From assembly GCA_937917025.1 (NCBI GenBank), contig CALFSF010000057.1, positions 1-6,789 of the forward strand: a stretch of DNA of 6,789 nucleotides, given 5' to 3'. Below, in pieces: positions 1-6,375 of this stretch. Source of the DNA: an uncultured Paraburkholderia sp. GTDB taxonomy: Bacteria > Pseudomonadota > Gammaproteobacteria > Burkholderiales > Burkholderiaceae. A model generated the notes under the pieces. The model was not told the origin of the DNA. It made no database searches and worked only from the letters and a program-made list of their open reading frames with translations. How positions within the stretch are numbered: position 1 is the stretch's first letter; each line of letters begins with the position of its first letter. The position numbers were made by a program, and so were the translations under genes.

Positions 1-218
1 TGCAGTCGGGGCTGGGCAGCGTCGGGCAGATGAACCCGTCTTCGCTGCTGCAGTCGGGTCTCAATCCACAGACGGCGCAGGCGGCTTCGTATGTCGCGCA
101 GTCCGCGCCGGGGCAACTGCAATCGTTGATGTCGACGTTGAGCGCGGCGGTGCAGTTCGCGTCGAGCCACGGCATCACGGTGCCTTCCATCGCGACGGGC
201 GCGTTAAAGGGCATGTGA
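1..218 (+). CDS. 3' end of an unrecognised gene (partial)
   Basis: An open reading frame runs in from the left edge (first whole codon at position 3) and stops with TGA at 216-218, giving about 71 visible C-terminal residues. I do not recognise the family. The visible part is rich in Gln, Ser, Ala and Gly, and the motif LQSGL occurs twice about 16 residues apart (the first Leu is partly outside the window), which hints at a repetitive upstream region. The last 40 residues look like a mostly helical amphipathic tail (SLMSTLSAAVQFASSHGITV). No catalytic motif, cysteine or clear membrane segment is visible. Codon use has the G/C third-position bias of the neighbours, supporting a real gene. An ATG at 30 is in frame but the frame is open upstream of it, so it is more likely an internal Met than the start. 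Confidence 0.6.
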   Translation, partial: QSGLGSVGQMNPSSLLQSGLNPQTAQAASYVAQSAPGQLQSLMSTLSAAVQFASSHGITVPSIATGALKGM

Positions 219-381
219 TCACGGGGGACGGCGCGCGCGACGCGTGATGCATACGGGAGGGCCGGCCAGCGCGCGCCGCCGCACAGCGTTAAGATCGCCT
301 GCTTGCGCAGCGCGTCGGTTCGAGTCTGCTCAGCGCTGCTTTCTCTCATTCTGATTCCGCTTCGACAGGCAGGAGACCCCG

Positions 382-1212
382 ATGCCCCCTTCACTCGATC
401 TCGACCGCTATTTCGCGCGGATCGGCTACGTCGGCCCGCGAACGCCGACGCTCGATGTCCTGAGCGACGTGCAGCGTCTGCACGCGCACGCGATTCCATT
501 CGAAAACCTCGATCCGCTGACGGGCCGCCGTGTCTTGCTGGAACTGGAAGACGTGGTCGACAAGCTGGTCGTGCGTCGTCGCGGGGGGTACTGCTTCGAG
601 CAGAACCGGCTGTTCGCGCACGTGCTGATGCAACTCGGTTTTGCCGTGACGCCGCTGATCGCGCGCGTGTTATGGGGCCGCGATCCGGACGCCGTGCCGG
701 CGCGCACGCACATGCTGATGCGCGTCGATCTCGACGGCGCGCCGTGGATAGCCGATGTCGGTTTCGGCGCGGCGACGCTGACATCGCCGCTGCGCCTGAT
801 CGCAGGCGACGTGCAGCAGACCACGCTCGAACCGTTCCGGCTCGCGAACGCACCGCACGGCGCGTTCGACCTCGAACTCCAGACGGGCGACAGCTGGGCG
901 AAGGTGTATCGCTTCGATCTGAACCGCGTCGAATGGATCGATTACGAGGTAAGCAACTGGTACACGTCGACGTATCCCACGTCGTTCTTCACGACGGATC
1001 TCGTGGTGACGCGTGTCGTGCCGGAAGGCCGCGCGAATCTCTTCGACGATCGCCTGACTGTGCGCACGAAAGCGGGCGACGTGACCGAACGGCGGATCGG
1101 CGATGCGAGCGCGCTCGCCGACGTGCTGCGCGGTCTCTTCGGCATCGATACGGGCGATATCGATATCGCGGCCGTGTTCGAGCGCGTGAAGGGGCGCGCG
1201 GCGCGCACGTAG
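382..1212 (+). CDS. nat: Arylamine N-acetyltransferase
   Basis: This 276-residue cytosolic enzyme would transfer an acetyl group from acetyl-CoA to arylamines, arylhydrazines or N-hydroxyarylamines by a ping-pong mechanism through an acetyl-cysteine. The family's Cys-His-Asp triad is readable: Cys71 in RRGGYCFEQN, His110 in ARTHMLMRV and Asp125 in WIADVGFG. The N-terminal signature IPFENLDP (residues 38-45) is also present. The length matches the usual 270-285 residues, so the gene looks intact. The ATG at 382 has a good ribosome-binding site, AGGAGA at 371-376, five bases upstream. It stands alone in a 163-base gap after the previous gene, where I see no convincing promoter or terminator. 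The natural substrate cannot be read from sequence; in bacteria these enzymes are linked to detoxifying aromatic amines and sometimes to secondary metabolism. The only close downstream neighbour is a truncated reading frame starting 12 bases after the stop. Confidence 0.95.
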   Translation: MPPSLDLDRYFARIGYVGPRTPTLDVLSDVQRLHAHAIPFENLDPLTGRRVLLELEDVVDKLVVRRRGGYCFEQNRLFAHVLMQLGFAVTPLIARVLWGRDPDAVPARTHMLMRVDLDGAPWIADVGFGAATLTSPLRLIAGDVQQTTLEPFRLANAPHGAFDLELQTGDSWAKVYRFDLNRVEWIDYEVSNWYTSTYPTSFFTTDLVVTRVVPEGRANLFDDRLTVRTKAGDVTERRIGDASALADVLRGLFGIDTGDIDIAAVFERVKGRAART

Positions 1213-1223
1213 CCGCCGAAACG

Positions 1224-1403
1224 ATGGTCACGCGGCCCGTCGTTCAGACCGTGCTGTGGCTCGCGGGCATGGGCGTGCCGGTGCTCGTGGCCGGCATCGG
1301 ATGGCGCGCCGTGATGGAAGAGCGCATGCTCGCCGCGCAGTTGCCGGGCGATGCGGACTACGCCGCGCGGGTCAGATACCGGCTGGTGCCAGGCATAGGG
1401 TGA
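1224..1403 (+). pseudogene. C-terminal remnant of an isoprenylcysteine carboxyl methyltransferase-like protein
   Basis: The 59 codons from ATG 1224 to TGA 1401-1403 encode a hydrophobic stretch (roughly residues 8-29, VVQTVLWLAGMGVPVLVAGIGW) followed by EERMLAAQLPGDADYAARVRYRLVPGIG. That ending is what I recall for bacterial membrane methyltransferases of the isoprenylcysteine carboxyl methyltransferase/NnrU-like group, whose C-terminus typically reads EER-L-ELPGY-YA-RVRYRLVPG(V/I)W. Full proteins are about 190-230 residues with several membrane helices and an upstream RHP-Y cofactor-binding motif. None of that is here, because the nat gene ends 12 bases upstream. Two family positions look changed: Tyr to Asp in LPGD and the terminal Trp to Gly. 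I see no good ribosome-binding site. I read this as a decayed 3' fragment; a short expressed membrane peptide cannot be excluded. The family call is from memory of the motif. Confidence 0.55.
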
Positions 1404-1457
1404 ACCCCTCACGCTGGCGGCGGATGCCGCTGCGTTCAAACGCGTCAGCAATTCGAA

Positions 1458-1470
1458 CATCGTCACCTCC
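1458..1470 (-). other. Orphan strong ribosome-binding site and ATG on the minus strand
   Basis: Read on the minus strand, 1470-1458 is GGAGGTGACGATG. GGAGGTGA is a full 8-base complement of the 16S rRNA 3' end, placed five bases before an ATG. The frame from that ATG (MFELLTRLNAAASAAS...) stays open for 172 codons to position 942, but it runs antisense to the methyltransferase remnant and then to the 3' part of the intact nat gene, and its later residues (many Arg, His, Ala) look like a shadow frame. Only the first dozen or so codons look protein-like. This may be the surviving 5' end of another gene, broken in the same event that left the remnant at 1224-1403, or chance. The rest of the 1404-1622 gap shows no convincing promoter, terminator or operator. 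Confidence 0.3.
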
Positions 1471-1622
1471 AACGCTGCTAACATCGCGGCGAACGATCGT
1501 CATCCTGTGACTGGCGTGGGCCGATCAAGCCCGATGAGCCAGATCCAGTGAGCGACCGGATCGACCGGCGGCGGCCCAACCGGCCTGCCCGCCGGCACTT
1601 GCGTACAACCCACGAGGTCGAC

Positions 1623-2381
1623 GTGAATCTGAACGAGAGCACAGAACTAAAAGAACAGCGGACGGACGGCGCGCCCGCGGCCGTATCGATGAAGGCGCTG
1701 CCTGCCTATGAGCAGATCAAGCGCTACGTGGTGAAGCGCATCGCGGAGGGCGTATGGAAGCCGGGCGGCCTGATCCCGTCCGAAACCGAACTGGTGAAGG
1801 AATTCGGCGTCGCGCGCATGACGGTTTCGCGCGCGCTGCGTGAGCTCACCACCGAGCGTGTGCTCACGCGCGTGCAGGGCTCGGGTACCTTCGTCGCGCC
1901 GCAGCGCTACGAATCGACCGTGCTGGAGATCCGCAGTATCGCCGACGAGATCGCCGCGCGCGGCCACCGTCACACGGCGCGGCTCCTGACACTCGAACCG
2001 GACGACGATCCGCTTTCGCTCGAAGCGCTCGGACTCGACACGGGCCCCGCGTTTCATTCGTGCATCGTACACGCCGAGGAGGGCGAGCCGATCCAGTACG
2101 AAGACCGCTTCGTGAACCCGAAGGTGTTTCCGGCCTATCTCGAACAGGACTTCACGCTTGAAACGCCGAATCACTACATGGTGCGCGTCGCGCCGATCCA
2201 GCGGGCCGAGTTTCGCATCTACGCACAGAAGCCGGACGCCAACGTGCGGCGTCATCTGATGATGGACATCGGCGAGCCGTGCCTGATGCTGTGGCGCAGG
2301 ACGTGGGTCGGCGACGATGTCGCGACGTCGGTGCGCCTGTGGCACCCGGCTTCGCGCTTTCACCTGGCCGGGCACGTGTGA
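1623..2381 (+). CDS. GntR family transcriptional regulator, HutC-like (UTRA domain)
   Basis: This is a DNA-binding, ligand-responsive regulator, 252 residues from the start chosen here. The GntR winged helix-turn-helix spans about residues 28-92 (YEQIKRYVVKRI, IPSETELVKEFGVARMTVSR, then LTRVQGSGTFVAP). The recognition helix region is ARMTVSRALREL. The UTRA ligand domain covers about 98-246, with the HutC-type segments EDRFVNP (160-166) and PCLMLWRRTW (219-228), and HPASRFHLAGH near the end. Among known proteins it most resembles the histidine-utilisation repressor HutC, but no hut genes lie in the window, so I give no symbol. I chose GTG 1623 because GAGG at 1614-1617 sits five bases upstream. 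GTG 1548 would add 25 Arg/Pro-rich residues with no visible ribosome-binding site; ATG 1689 also lacks one but begins close to where HutC proteins usually start. It converges on a second HutC-like gene 27 bases downstream. Confidence 0.9.
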   Translation: MNLNESTELKEQRTDGAPAAVSMKALPAYEQIKRYVVKRIAEGVWKPGGLIPSETELVKEFGVARMTVSRALRELTTERVLTRVQGSGTFVAPQRYESTVLEIRSIADEIAARGHRHTARLLTLEPDDDPLSLEALGLDTGPAFHSCIVHAEEGEPIQYEDRFVNPKVFPAYLEQDFTLETPNHYMVRVAPIQRAEFRIYAQKPDANVRRHLMMDIGEPCLMLWRRTWVGDDVATSVRLWHPASRFHLAGHV

Positions 2382-2408
2382 CGTCTTTGAACCCGCTTAG
2401 CCTCGCTT

Positions 2409-3176
2409 TTATCCTTGATGTAACGACGTACCGGGCGTGAACCGGCAACCCAGCCGGTAACGCGATCCCGGATGCACGAAGCGTGCGTACGTGACCGCGA
2501 TACCGCTCGTCCACGTGCGTCGCACGAGCGTCAGGCACGGTTCTTCCAGCGCGATTTCGAGCAACCCGGCTTCGGCGCGCGTCGGCAGTCCGGCGTCGAC
2601 GATATGTTCGATGTCGTGGGCCGGAACCGTCGCGTACAGATATTCCGAAGGCCGGATGGCGGAGAAATCCTGCTGGATGAAATCGGGCGCGATCGCCGGA
2701 TTGACGTAGCGGTCTTCCAGCTGCACCGGCAGGCCGTTCTCGCGATGCACGCAGATCACATGAAACACCGACGCGCCCGGCGCGAGCCCGAGCGCGTTCG
2801 ATACGCCGGCTGGCGCGGTCTCGCGTTGCGTGAGCAGCGTGTCGCAGGTGTAGTCGTGGCCGCGTGAGCGGATTTCGTCGCCGATGTGCGCGATCATGAG
2901 GAGCGTGGACTGCGGCTTCGTTTCGGCGACGAACGTGCCGACGCCGGACACACGCGTGAGCAATCCCTCGCTCGTGAGCTCGCGCAGCGCGCGATTGACC
3001 GTCATCCGCGAAACGCCGAGCGATGCGACGAGATCGAGTTCCGACGGAATGCGGTCGCCCGGCTGGCGTGCGCCGGATTCGATCGTGTCGCGGATATGGC
3101 GCTTCACCTGTTCGTAGCGCGTGGCCGTGGCGCCCGCGGCGCTTCCACTTCCGCTACGCGAGGCGCCGCTGCTCAC
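2409..3176 (-). CDS. GntR family transcriptional regulator, HutC-like, last gene of the ABC importer operon
   Basis: A 255-residue regulator with a GntR winged helix-turn-helix at about residues 20-84 (RYEQVKRHIRDTI, IPSELDLVASLGVSRMTVNRA, LTRVSGVGTFVAE) and a UTRA effector domain at about 90-246, including EDRYVNPAIAPDFIQQDF (154-171) and PCLTLVRRTW (213-222). The closest well-known relative is HutC. The first 19 residues are a Ser/Gly/Ala-rich extension. The start is GTG at 3176-3174, which overlaps the TGA of the ATPase gene as GTGA, so translation is probably coupled and the regulator is made with the importer. It would therefore sense a compound linked to the transported substrate and most likely acts on the GTATATAC sites at 6377 and 6486, giving autoregulation. 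Repression relieved by ligand is the usual mode in this subfamily, but the direction of control is inferred. No clear terminator follows the TAA at 2409-2411. Confidence 0.92.
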   Translation of the reverse strand: MSSGASRSGSGSAAGATATRYEQVKRHIRDTIESGARQPGDRIPSELDLVASLGVSRMTVNRALRELTSEGLLTRVSGVGTFVAETKPQSTLLMIAHIGDEIRSRGHDYTCDTLLTQRETAPAGVSNALGLAPGASVFHVICVHRENGLPVQLEDRYVNPAIAPDFIQQDFSAIRPSEYLYATVPAHDIEHIVDAGLPTRAEAGLLEIALEEPCLTLVRRTWTSGIAVTYARFVHPGSRYRLGCRFTPGTSLHQG

Positions 3177-4042
3177 GCGGGTTCTCCATCGGCGCTGCTT
3201 TGCGTCCAGAACGCGTTGCGGTCGATGTAGTTCTGCAGGAACTGCCGCAGGCGCGGTTGCCGCGCATCGTGAAACACGTCGCGCGGATTGCCCTCGACGG
3301 CAATGCGGCCCTCATCGATAAAGACGACCTTGTCCGCCACCTGCGCGGCGAAGCCCATTTCATGCGTGACGACGGCCATCGTCATGCCGTCGCGCGCGAG
3401 CTGTTTCATCACCTGCAGCACTTCGCCGACGAGCTCCGGATCGAGCGCGGAGGTCGGCTCGTCGAACAGCATGATGTGCGGCTCCATTGCAAGCGCGCGG
3501 GCAATCGCGACGCGCTGCTGCTGGCCGCCGGAGAGCTTCGCCGGATACGCGTCGCCCTTGTGCGCGAGGCCGACCGTGTCGAGCATCGCTAGCGCACGCG
3601 TGCGGGCGGCGTCGCCCGACAGGTTGCGCACGCGCCGCAGCGCTTCCATGACGTTGCCGAGCGCCGTCATGTGCGGCCACAGGTTGAACTGCTGGAACAC
3701 CATGCCGACGTTGCGCCGCACGCGATTGATCTCGCCCTGCGAGGCGCGCACGCGTTTGCCGTTGCGCTCGCTATAGCCAAGCAGTTCGCCCTCGATGCGC
3801 ACGTCGCCCTGGTCGTAGGTTTCGAGCGCGGCGAGACAGCGCAGCAGCGTGCTCTTGCCCGAACCCGACGGCCCGATGATGCACACCACCTCGGATTTTC
3901 CGATGGCGAGATCGACGCCGCGCAGCACTTCGTTTTCGCCGAAGCGCTTGCGCAGGTCGCGCACTTCGATGAGCGGTGTGGCGGCGGCGCGTGACGAACC
4001 AGCCGAAGAAAGAGAAGAGGGCATGTCGGTCATTGCATTCAT
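3173..4042 (-). CDS. Polar amino acid ABC transporter ATP-binding protein
   Basis: This is the ATPase that powers the importer encoded upstream, acting as a dimer on the inner face of the cytoplasmic membrane. In 289 residues all motifs are present: Walker A GPSGSGKST (57-65, Lys63), Q-loop FQQFNLWPHMT (117-126, Gln118), signature LSGGQQQR (170-177), Walker B IMLFDEPTSALD (190-201) and H-loop VVTHEMGF (224-231, His227). The FQQFNLWPH and HEMGFA segments are typical of the GlnQ/HisP/ArtP group of amino acid transporters. There is an N-terminal extension of about 20 Ser/Ala-rich residues before the conserved PLIEVRDL. Three in-frame ATGs (4042, 4033, 4024) are possible starts and none has a strong ribosome-binding site; 4042 follows a weak GGACG and lies 26 bases after the preceding permease's stop. 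The frame is open much further upstream, but that part overlaps the permease gene and is not coding. Its stop overlaps the next gene's GTG. Confidence 0.95.
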   Translation of the reverse strand: MNAMTDMPSSLSSAGSSRAAATPLIEVRDLRKRFGENEVLRGVDLAIGKSEVVCIIGPSGSGKSTLLRCLAALETYDQGDVRIEGELLGYSERNGKRVRASQGEINRVRRNVGMVFQQFNLWPHMTALGNVMEALRRVRNLSGDAARTRALAMLDTVGLAHKGDAYPAKLSGGQQQRVAIARALAMEPHIMLFDEPTSALDPELVGEVLQVMKQLARDGMTMAVVTHEMGFAAQVADKVVFIDEGRIAVEGNPRDVFHDARQPRLRQFLQNYIDRNAFWTQSSADGEPA

Positions 4043-4068
4043 GTGGACGTCCGGCGTCGTGCCAGGTT

Positions 4069-4731
4069 CTATGCCATGAAACGGGAGAGACGGTGTTCGG
4101 CCCACATGCCCGCGCGCGACGTCAGTTCGACCAGCGCGAGATAGCAGACGCACAGCACCAGCAGCGTTTCGACGAACGCGAACGTGGCCGAACCGATGCC
4201 GGTCAGCACGAACGTGAGTTCGGGTACGGTCACGATCGACAGCACGGCGGTTTCCTTGCTGAGCACGATGATCAGATTCGTGAGCGCGGGCACGATCAGC
4301 ACGAGCATTTGCGGCACCTGGATACGCACGACCGTTTGCCAGCGCGAAAGCCCAAGGCATGACGCCGCTTCGAGATGGCCGCGTGGAACGGACTGAAAGC
4401 CGGAGCGGAAAGCCTCCGCGAAATAGGCGCTTCCGTAAAGACCCAGGCCGAGCACGCCGGCGGTCATCGGTTCGAGCGTGAGCCCGAACGAAGGGCCGCC
4501 GTAATAGAGCAGAAACAGTTGCACGAGAAACGGCGTGCCGCGAAAGAGTTCGATATACGCGCGCAGCACGCCGCGCATCCAGCGCCCGCCGAAGAGTTGC
4601 AGGACCGCGATCACGAATCCGAGCGCGAGGCCGATCAGCACGCCCGCGATCCACGTGCCGAGCGTGGTGAGGAGCCCCGCTGCGATCGGCTGGAGATTGT
4701 GCGTGATGACAGTGGGATCGAACTGCTGCAT
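4069..4731 (-). CDS. Polar amino acid ABC transporter permease (second of two)
   Basis: This 220-residue inner-membrane subunit belongs to the HisM/GlnP type (BPD_transp_1 domain) and would pair with the permease encoded just upstream to form the channel. Hydrophobic segments lie at about residues 18-46, 66-78, 89-106, 141-168 and 180-202. The cytoplasmic EAA loop that docks on the ATPase is clear: GHLEAASCLGLSRWQTVVRIQVPQ at about 118-141. The family motif ELFRGTPFLVQLFLLYYG is at 61-78. ATG 4731 is chosen because GAGG, overlapping the upstream gene's TGA, lies eight bases before it. Only 10 bases separate the two permease genes. Upstream in-frame codons to 4794 would overlap the first permease and are unlikely to be used. 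It differs from its partner by a longer N-terminal segment and a charged C-terminus (AEHRLSRFMA). Substrate cannot be told from the permease alone. Confidence 0.94.
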   Translation of the reverse strand: MQQFDPTVITHNLQPIAAGLLTTLGTWIAGVLIGLALGFVIAVLQLFGGRWMRGVLRAYIELFRGTPFLVQLFLLYYGGPSFGLTLEPMTAGVLGLGLYGSAYFAEAFRSGFQSVPRGHLEAASCLGLSRWQTVVRIQVPQMLVLIVPALTNLIIVLSKETAVLSIVTVPELTFVLTGIGSATFAFVETLLVLCVCYLALVELTSRAGMWAEHRLSRFMA

Positions 4732-4741
4732 CGCGATGGCC

Positions 4742-5392
4742 TCAGGCGTTTTGCAAACGGTGTTCGGCGGCGTGCGCGACGAGCGACAGCGCACCGCAGA
4801 TCACGAAATAGATGAGCCCCGCGGCGACGTACGCTTCGAGCGGCCGGTACGTGCTGGCGGCGATGTTCTGCGCGGTGCGCGTGATTTCGGCGACCCCGAC
4901 CACCGAGATCAGCGAAGACGCCTTGATGAGCAGCACCATTTCATTCACGAGCGAAGGCAGTGTCAGGCGGAACGCTTGCGGCACCTGAATACGCCGCAAC
5001 ATGTCGAGCGGCGACAGGCCAAGCATCCGCGCGGCCTCGATCTGTCCGGGCGGAATGCTGAGAAAGCCGCCGCGCAGAATCTCCGCGATATACGAGGCCG
5101 AACAGAGCGAGACCGTGCTGATCGCGGCGACGAGCGGCGATACGTTGATACCCACGAACGGCAGCAGGTAATAGACGAGCAGCAACTGCACCAGCATCGG
5201 GACGCCGCGAAAGAAAAACACGTAGGCGCCGCCGAACATGCGTGCCGCGCGATGCGCCGACAGCCGCGCCGAGCACACGCCCACCGCGACAAAAAAGCCG
5301 ATCAGAAGTCCGGTCAGCGAAATGCCGATGGTGGCGAGCGCCGCATGAAGCAGCAGCGGCAGGCCCTGTGCGAAGACGGTTGGGCTGAACAT
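4742..5392 (-). CDS. Polar amino acid ABC transporter permease (first of two)
   Basis: A 216-residue inner-membrane permease of the HisQ/HisM/GlnP type. Hydrophobic segments run at about 11-38, 57-80, 85-104, 143-170 and 186-207. The EAA loop GQIEAARMLGLSPLDMLRRIQVPQ is at about 116-139, and the family signature FFRGVPMLVQLLLVYYLLP lies around 60-78. It presumably forms a heterodimer with the permease encoded 10 bases downstream; the two share the AEHRL-x ending, consistent with an old duplication. ATG 5392 is preceded by AGGTG with a short spacer (the sequence before the ATG is GCAGGTGCC), a moderate ribosome-binding site. A 90-base gap with an inverted repeat separates it from the binding-protein gene upstream, whereas the genes after it are tightly packed. 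Confidence 0.94.
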   Translation of the reverse strand: MFSPTVFAQGLPLLLHAALATIGISLTGLLIGFFVAVGVCSARLSAHRAARMFGGAYVFFFRGVPMLVQLLLVYYLLPFVGINVSPLVAAISTVSLCSASYIAEILRGGFLSIPPGQIEAARMLGLSPLDMLRRIQVPQAFRLTLPSLVNEMVLLIKASSLISVVGVAEITRTAQNIAASTYRPLEAYVAAGLIYFVICGALSLVAHAAEHRLQNA

Positions 5393-5423
5393 GGCACCTG
5401 CAGGCGAAGTCGGGTTGCGCGAT

Positions 5424-5461
5424 GCGTGTCGTGCCGTTCAGGCGGCTCAAGCTGGACACGC
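5424..5461 (-). other. Inverted repeat between binding-protein and permease genes
   Basis: In the 90-base gap after the solute-binding protein stop, GCGTGTC (5424-5430) and GACACGC (5455-5461) form a perfect 7-bp inverted repeat. A second pair, GCCG/CGGC (5433-5436 and 5443-5446), nests inside it. The operon transcript could fold here into a two-tier stem-loop. There is no U-run after it, so it is not a standard terminator. In ABC operons such hairpins after the binding-protein gene are known to protect the upstream mRNA or partly limit downstream transcription, so that the binding protein is made in excess. That role is inferred here. Confidence 0.4.
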
Positions 5462-5482
5462 CCCGCGCATTGCATCAGTGCA

Positions 5483-6313
5483 TCAATAGTTCGGCGTGGG
5501 CATCGTGGTCGGCGCATCCATGGCGACACCGAACCACTTCTTCTGCAGTGCGGTGAGGCGGCCGTCTCCGTGCATCTTCACGAGCGCCGCGTTGAACGCG
5601 TCGGCGAGCGACTTGCTGTCCGCGTCCTTGCGCAGGCAATACGCGAAGTACACCTTCGCGCCGAACGGCGGCATCACGACGGCGAACGCTTCCGGACGCT
5701 GCTTCGCCACGTACGCGATGTTCGTCATCGAGTTCGCGACTGCGGCGATACGGCCGGCGGCGAGGTCGGCGTAAGCCTGGTTGTTGTCGACGTATTCGCG
5801 GATTTCAGGCGGCTTCGGCAGCGTCGCCACATAGGCCTTCAGCTGGTCGAGCTGCGCCGAGCCCTTGCCCGCGCCGACGGTCTTGCCGGCAATATCGGAA
5901 GACTGCTTGAGGCTCGTGTCGTTCGCGCGTTTGAGCAGCGCGTCGGTGGCGTCGGCGATGGGAAGGGTATACGTGTAGCGTTCCATGCGCGCCTTCGTCA
6001 CCGTCAGCGGGCCGCCGACCATGTCGAACTTGCCGGCTTCGAGGCCAGGCAGCACGCTCGGCCACGGCAGGTCGATGAAGCGGACCTTCACGCCGAGTTC
6101 CTTGCCGACTTCCGCGAAAAGGTCCTTGTTGAAACCTGCCTGCTGGCCGTTCTCGAGGAAATCGAACGGCGCGAACTGCATTTCCGTGCCGACGACAAGT
6201 TCGCCGGCCTTCTTCACTTTCGCGAGTTGGTCGTCCGCATACGCGCTGCCGATGCTCGCGGCACACAATGTCAACGCCATCAGACGACACTTCCAGCCTG
6301 CAAGGATGCTCAT
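5483..6313 (-). CDS. Periplasmic solute-binding protein of an amino acid ABC importer
   Basis: The 276-residue precursor has a Sec signal peptide: basic start (MSILAGWKCR), hydrophobic core (LMALTLCAASIG) and AYA before Asp27 as the likely signal peptidase I site. The mature part is a family 3 (SBP_bac_3) binding protein: ELVVGTEMQFAPFDFLENG (38-56), AGFNKDLFAEVGKELGVKV (59-77), FDMVGGPLTVTKARMERYTYT (96-116), IAGKTVGAGKGSAQLD (141-156) and a C-terminal LQKKWFG (256-262). It would capture the substrate in the periplasm and deliver it to the two permeases. Arg109 matches the arginine that binds the substrate carboxylate in HisJ-like proteins. The segment that usually carries the amino-group-binding aspartate reads RIAAVANSMTNIAYV (188-202), with no acidic residue. 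ATG 6313 is the start, with GGAGA five bases upstream; the frame is open to 6415, but that stretch is the promoter region. It is the first gene of the operon. Confidence 0.95.
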   Translation of the reverse strand: MSILAGWKCRLMALTLCAASIGSAYADDQLAKVKKAGELVVGTEMQFAPFDFLENGQQAGFNKDLFAEVGKELGVKVRFIDLPWPSVLPGLEAGKFDMVGGPLTVTKARMERYTYTLPIADATDALLKRANDTSLKQSSDIAGKTVGAGKGSAQLDQLKAYVATLPKPPEIREYVDNNQAYADLAAGRIAAVANSMTNIAYVAKQRPEAFAVVMPPFGAKVYFAYCLRKDADSKSLADAFNAALVKMHGDGRLTALQKKWFGVAMDAPTTMPTPNY

Positions 6314-6375
6314 GAGATTCTCCGGTGGGCAAAGCGGTGTCGCGCGAATGAGGGTCGACGCGAGCCATGCGAGGC

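Noticed and set aside
303..1223. Long plus-strand frame overlapping nat and continuing into the methyltransferase-like tail
   Set aside because: Up to 1223 it is the +2 shadow of the nat gene, Arg-rich and without motifs; only the part after 1224 has any family resemblance.
942..1457. Minus-strand frame continuing from the strong ribosome-binding site through the 3' part of nat
   Set aside because: After the first residues it is a shadow of an intact enzyme gene; I keep only the start site as a feature.
1599..1608. TTGCGTACAA upstream of the first regulator as a HutC-like operator
   Set aside because: It has only TTG/CAA ends and an off-centre GTAC; it does not match GTNTANAC, and one weak site is not convincing.
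2441..2458. ACCGGC/GCCGGT stem-loop as a terminator between the convergent regulators
   Set aside because: It lies inside the coding end of the minus-strand regulator and has no T-run on either strand.
4043..4654. Upstream extension of the ATPase frame to 4654 (493 residues)
   Set aside because: The added part overlaps the permease gene in another frame and is Arg-rich without family similarity; ATPases of this group start close to the conserved LIEVRDLRKRFG segment.
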